IMG/VR virus record: IMGVR_UViG_3300003267_000017 | Location: 1-36,899 of that record | Direction: 5' to 3' (one strand) | Length of the DNA: 36,899 nt | From: a virus | Part shown: piece by piece, positions 36,698 through 36,899 of the stretch | Layout: each line of letters starts with the position of its first letter | Position numbering within the stretch: position 1 is the stretch's first letter | Position numbers and translations under genes: made by a program | The notes under the pieces: generated by a model | Database searches by the model: none | Seen by the model: only the letters and a program-made list of their open reading frames with translations | Told to the model about the DNA's origin: nothing

Positions 36698-36899
36698 ATG
36701 CCTCTATATACTTTTCAATGCCCTTGTTGCGGAAAGTTTGAAAGCGTTTTTCGGAAAATTGAAGATCGCTTTGATAGGCCGAATTGCCCGAAGGGATGCA
36801 TGGTCATCGGGGATAATCCGCATCCTGTTGAAATGCGCCGATGCATTGAGGCTCCTGCCGTACAAGCCGATATTGGCGGGTATCAGTCTCCTATCGACG
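36698..36899 (+). CDS. FmdB-type zinc-ribbon protein, N-terminal part (gene split by window ends)
   Basis: The frame starts MPLYTFQCPCCGKFESVFRKIEDRFDRPNCPKGC: a Tyr-x-Phe-x-Cys-x-x-Cys ribbon with a second Cys pair (NCPKGC) and a following MRRCIEAP, the layout of FmdB-like zinc ribbons. It begins 2 bases after the portal stop. The gene continues at position 3 of the window after closing the 54-bp overlap, for a total of 137 residues, longer than the usual 70-90 because of a charged helical tail. Confidence 0.85.
   Translation, partial: MPLYTFQCPCCGKFESVFRKIEDRFDRPNCPKGCMVIGDNPHPVEMRRCIEAPAVQADIGGYQSPID
36846..36899. repeat. Terminal direct repeat, right copy
   Basis: Identical to bases 1-54. 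One copy should be removed to obtain the 36,845-bp unit. Confidence 0.95.

Overview
The window is an essentially complete tailed-phage genome of the short-tailed (podovirus) kind, opened at an arbitrary point. Bases 1-54 are repeated exactly at 36846-36899, so the molecule closes into a circle (or circular map) of 36,845 bp, and one gene (an FmdB-type zinc-ribbon protein) is split across the ends. I see no sheath, tape-measure or tail-tube genes. The virion genes are a P22-like set: terminase, large portal, scaffold, coat, adaptor, beta-propeller tail protein and three ejection-type proteins. A phage-encoded H-NS protein with a TWTGRGKMP DNA-binding loop, together with the style of the early proteins, suggests a betaproteobacterial (Burkholderiales-like) host. 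This is inference from family resemblance.

Layout. (1) Late plus-strand genes run from about 30.2 kb through the window end and on to 17.1 kb: small late ORFs, small- and large-terminase candidates, portal, FmdB protein, scaffold, coat, a head protein fused to an endonuclease, adaptor, tail protein, acetyltransferase-like protein, ejection proteins (one with a lytic transglycosylase domain), tail fibre, coiled-coil membrane protein, GH108 endolysin and holin. (2) A minus-strand early operon runs from 23.6 down to 17.2 kb: small proteins, an ERF annealing protein, an SSB-like protein with an acidic tail, HTH proteins and a secreted Gly/Asn/Gln-rich protein. (3) A divergent control region (23.56-23.70 kb) separates this from a plus-strand early/replication arm (23.7-30.1 kb). 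That arm holds a Cro-like HTH, a T5orf172-type protein, an O-like initiator with iterons inside its gene, a VRR-NUC nuclease, a Ref-like HNH nuclease, H-NS and many small ORFs.

Three free-standing homing-type endonucleases interrupt the late region, at 2.4, 5.3 and 14.3 kb; the third is on the opposite strand. Each has an inverted repeat that would hide its ribosome-binding site or start codon in read-through mRNA. In the two plus-strand cases a -10-like box overlaps the left arm, so a locally started transcript would escape the hairpin. The first endonuclease is fused in frame to a structural protein that appears to keep its own ribosome-binding site and a TTG start.

Two non-coding stretches look like structured RNA. 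At 27.5 kb a good sigma-70 promoter is followed by a 13-bp stem enclosing a three-way junction and ending in six T residues, which defines a discrete RNA of about 155 nt. It is followed by a further folded leader that includes a possible pseudoknot. At 24.5-24.7 kb there is a second, smaller structured element. No integrase, CI-type repressor, helicase or polymerase was recognised, so a virulent lifestyle, or one that depends on host factors, is likely but not proven.
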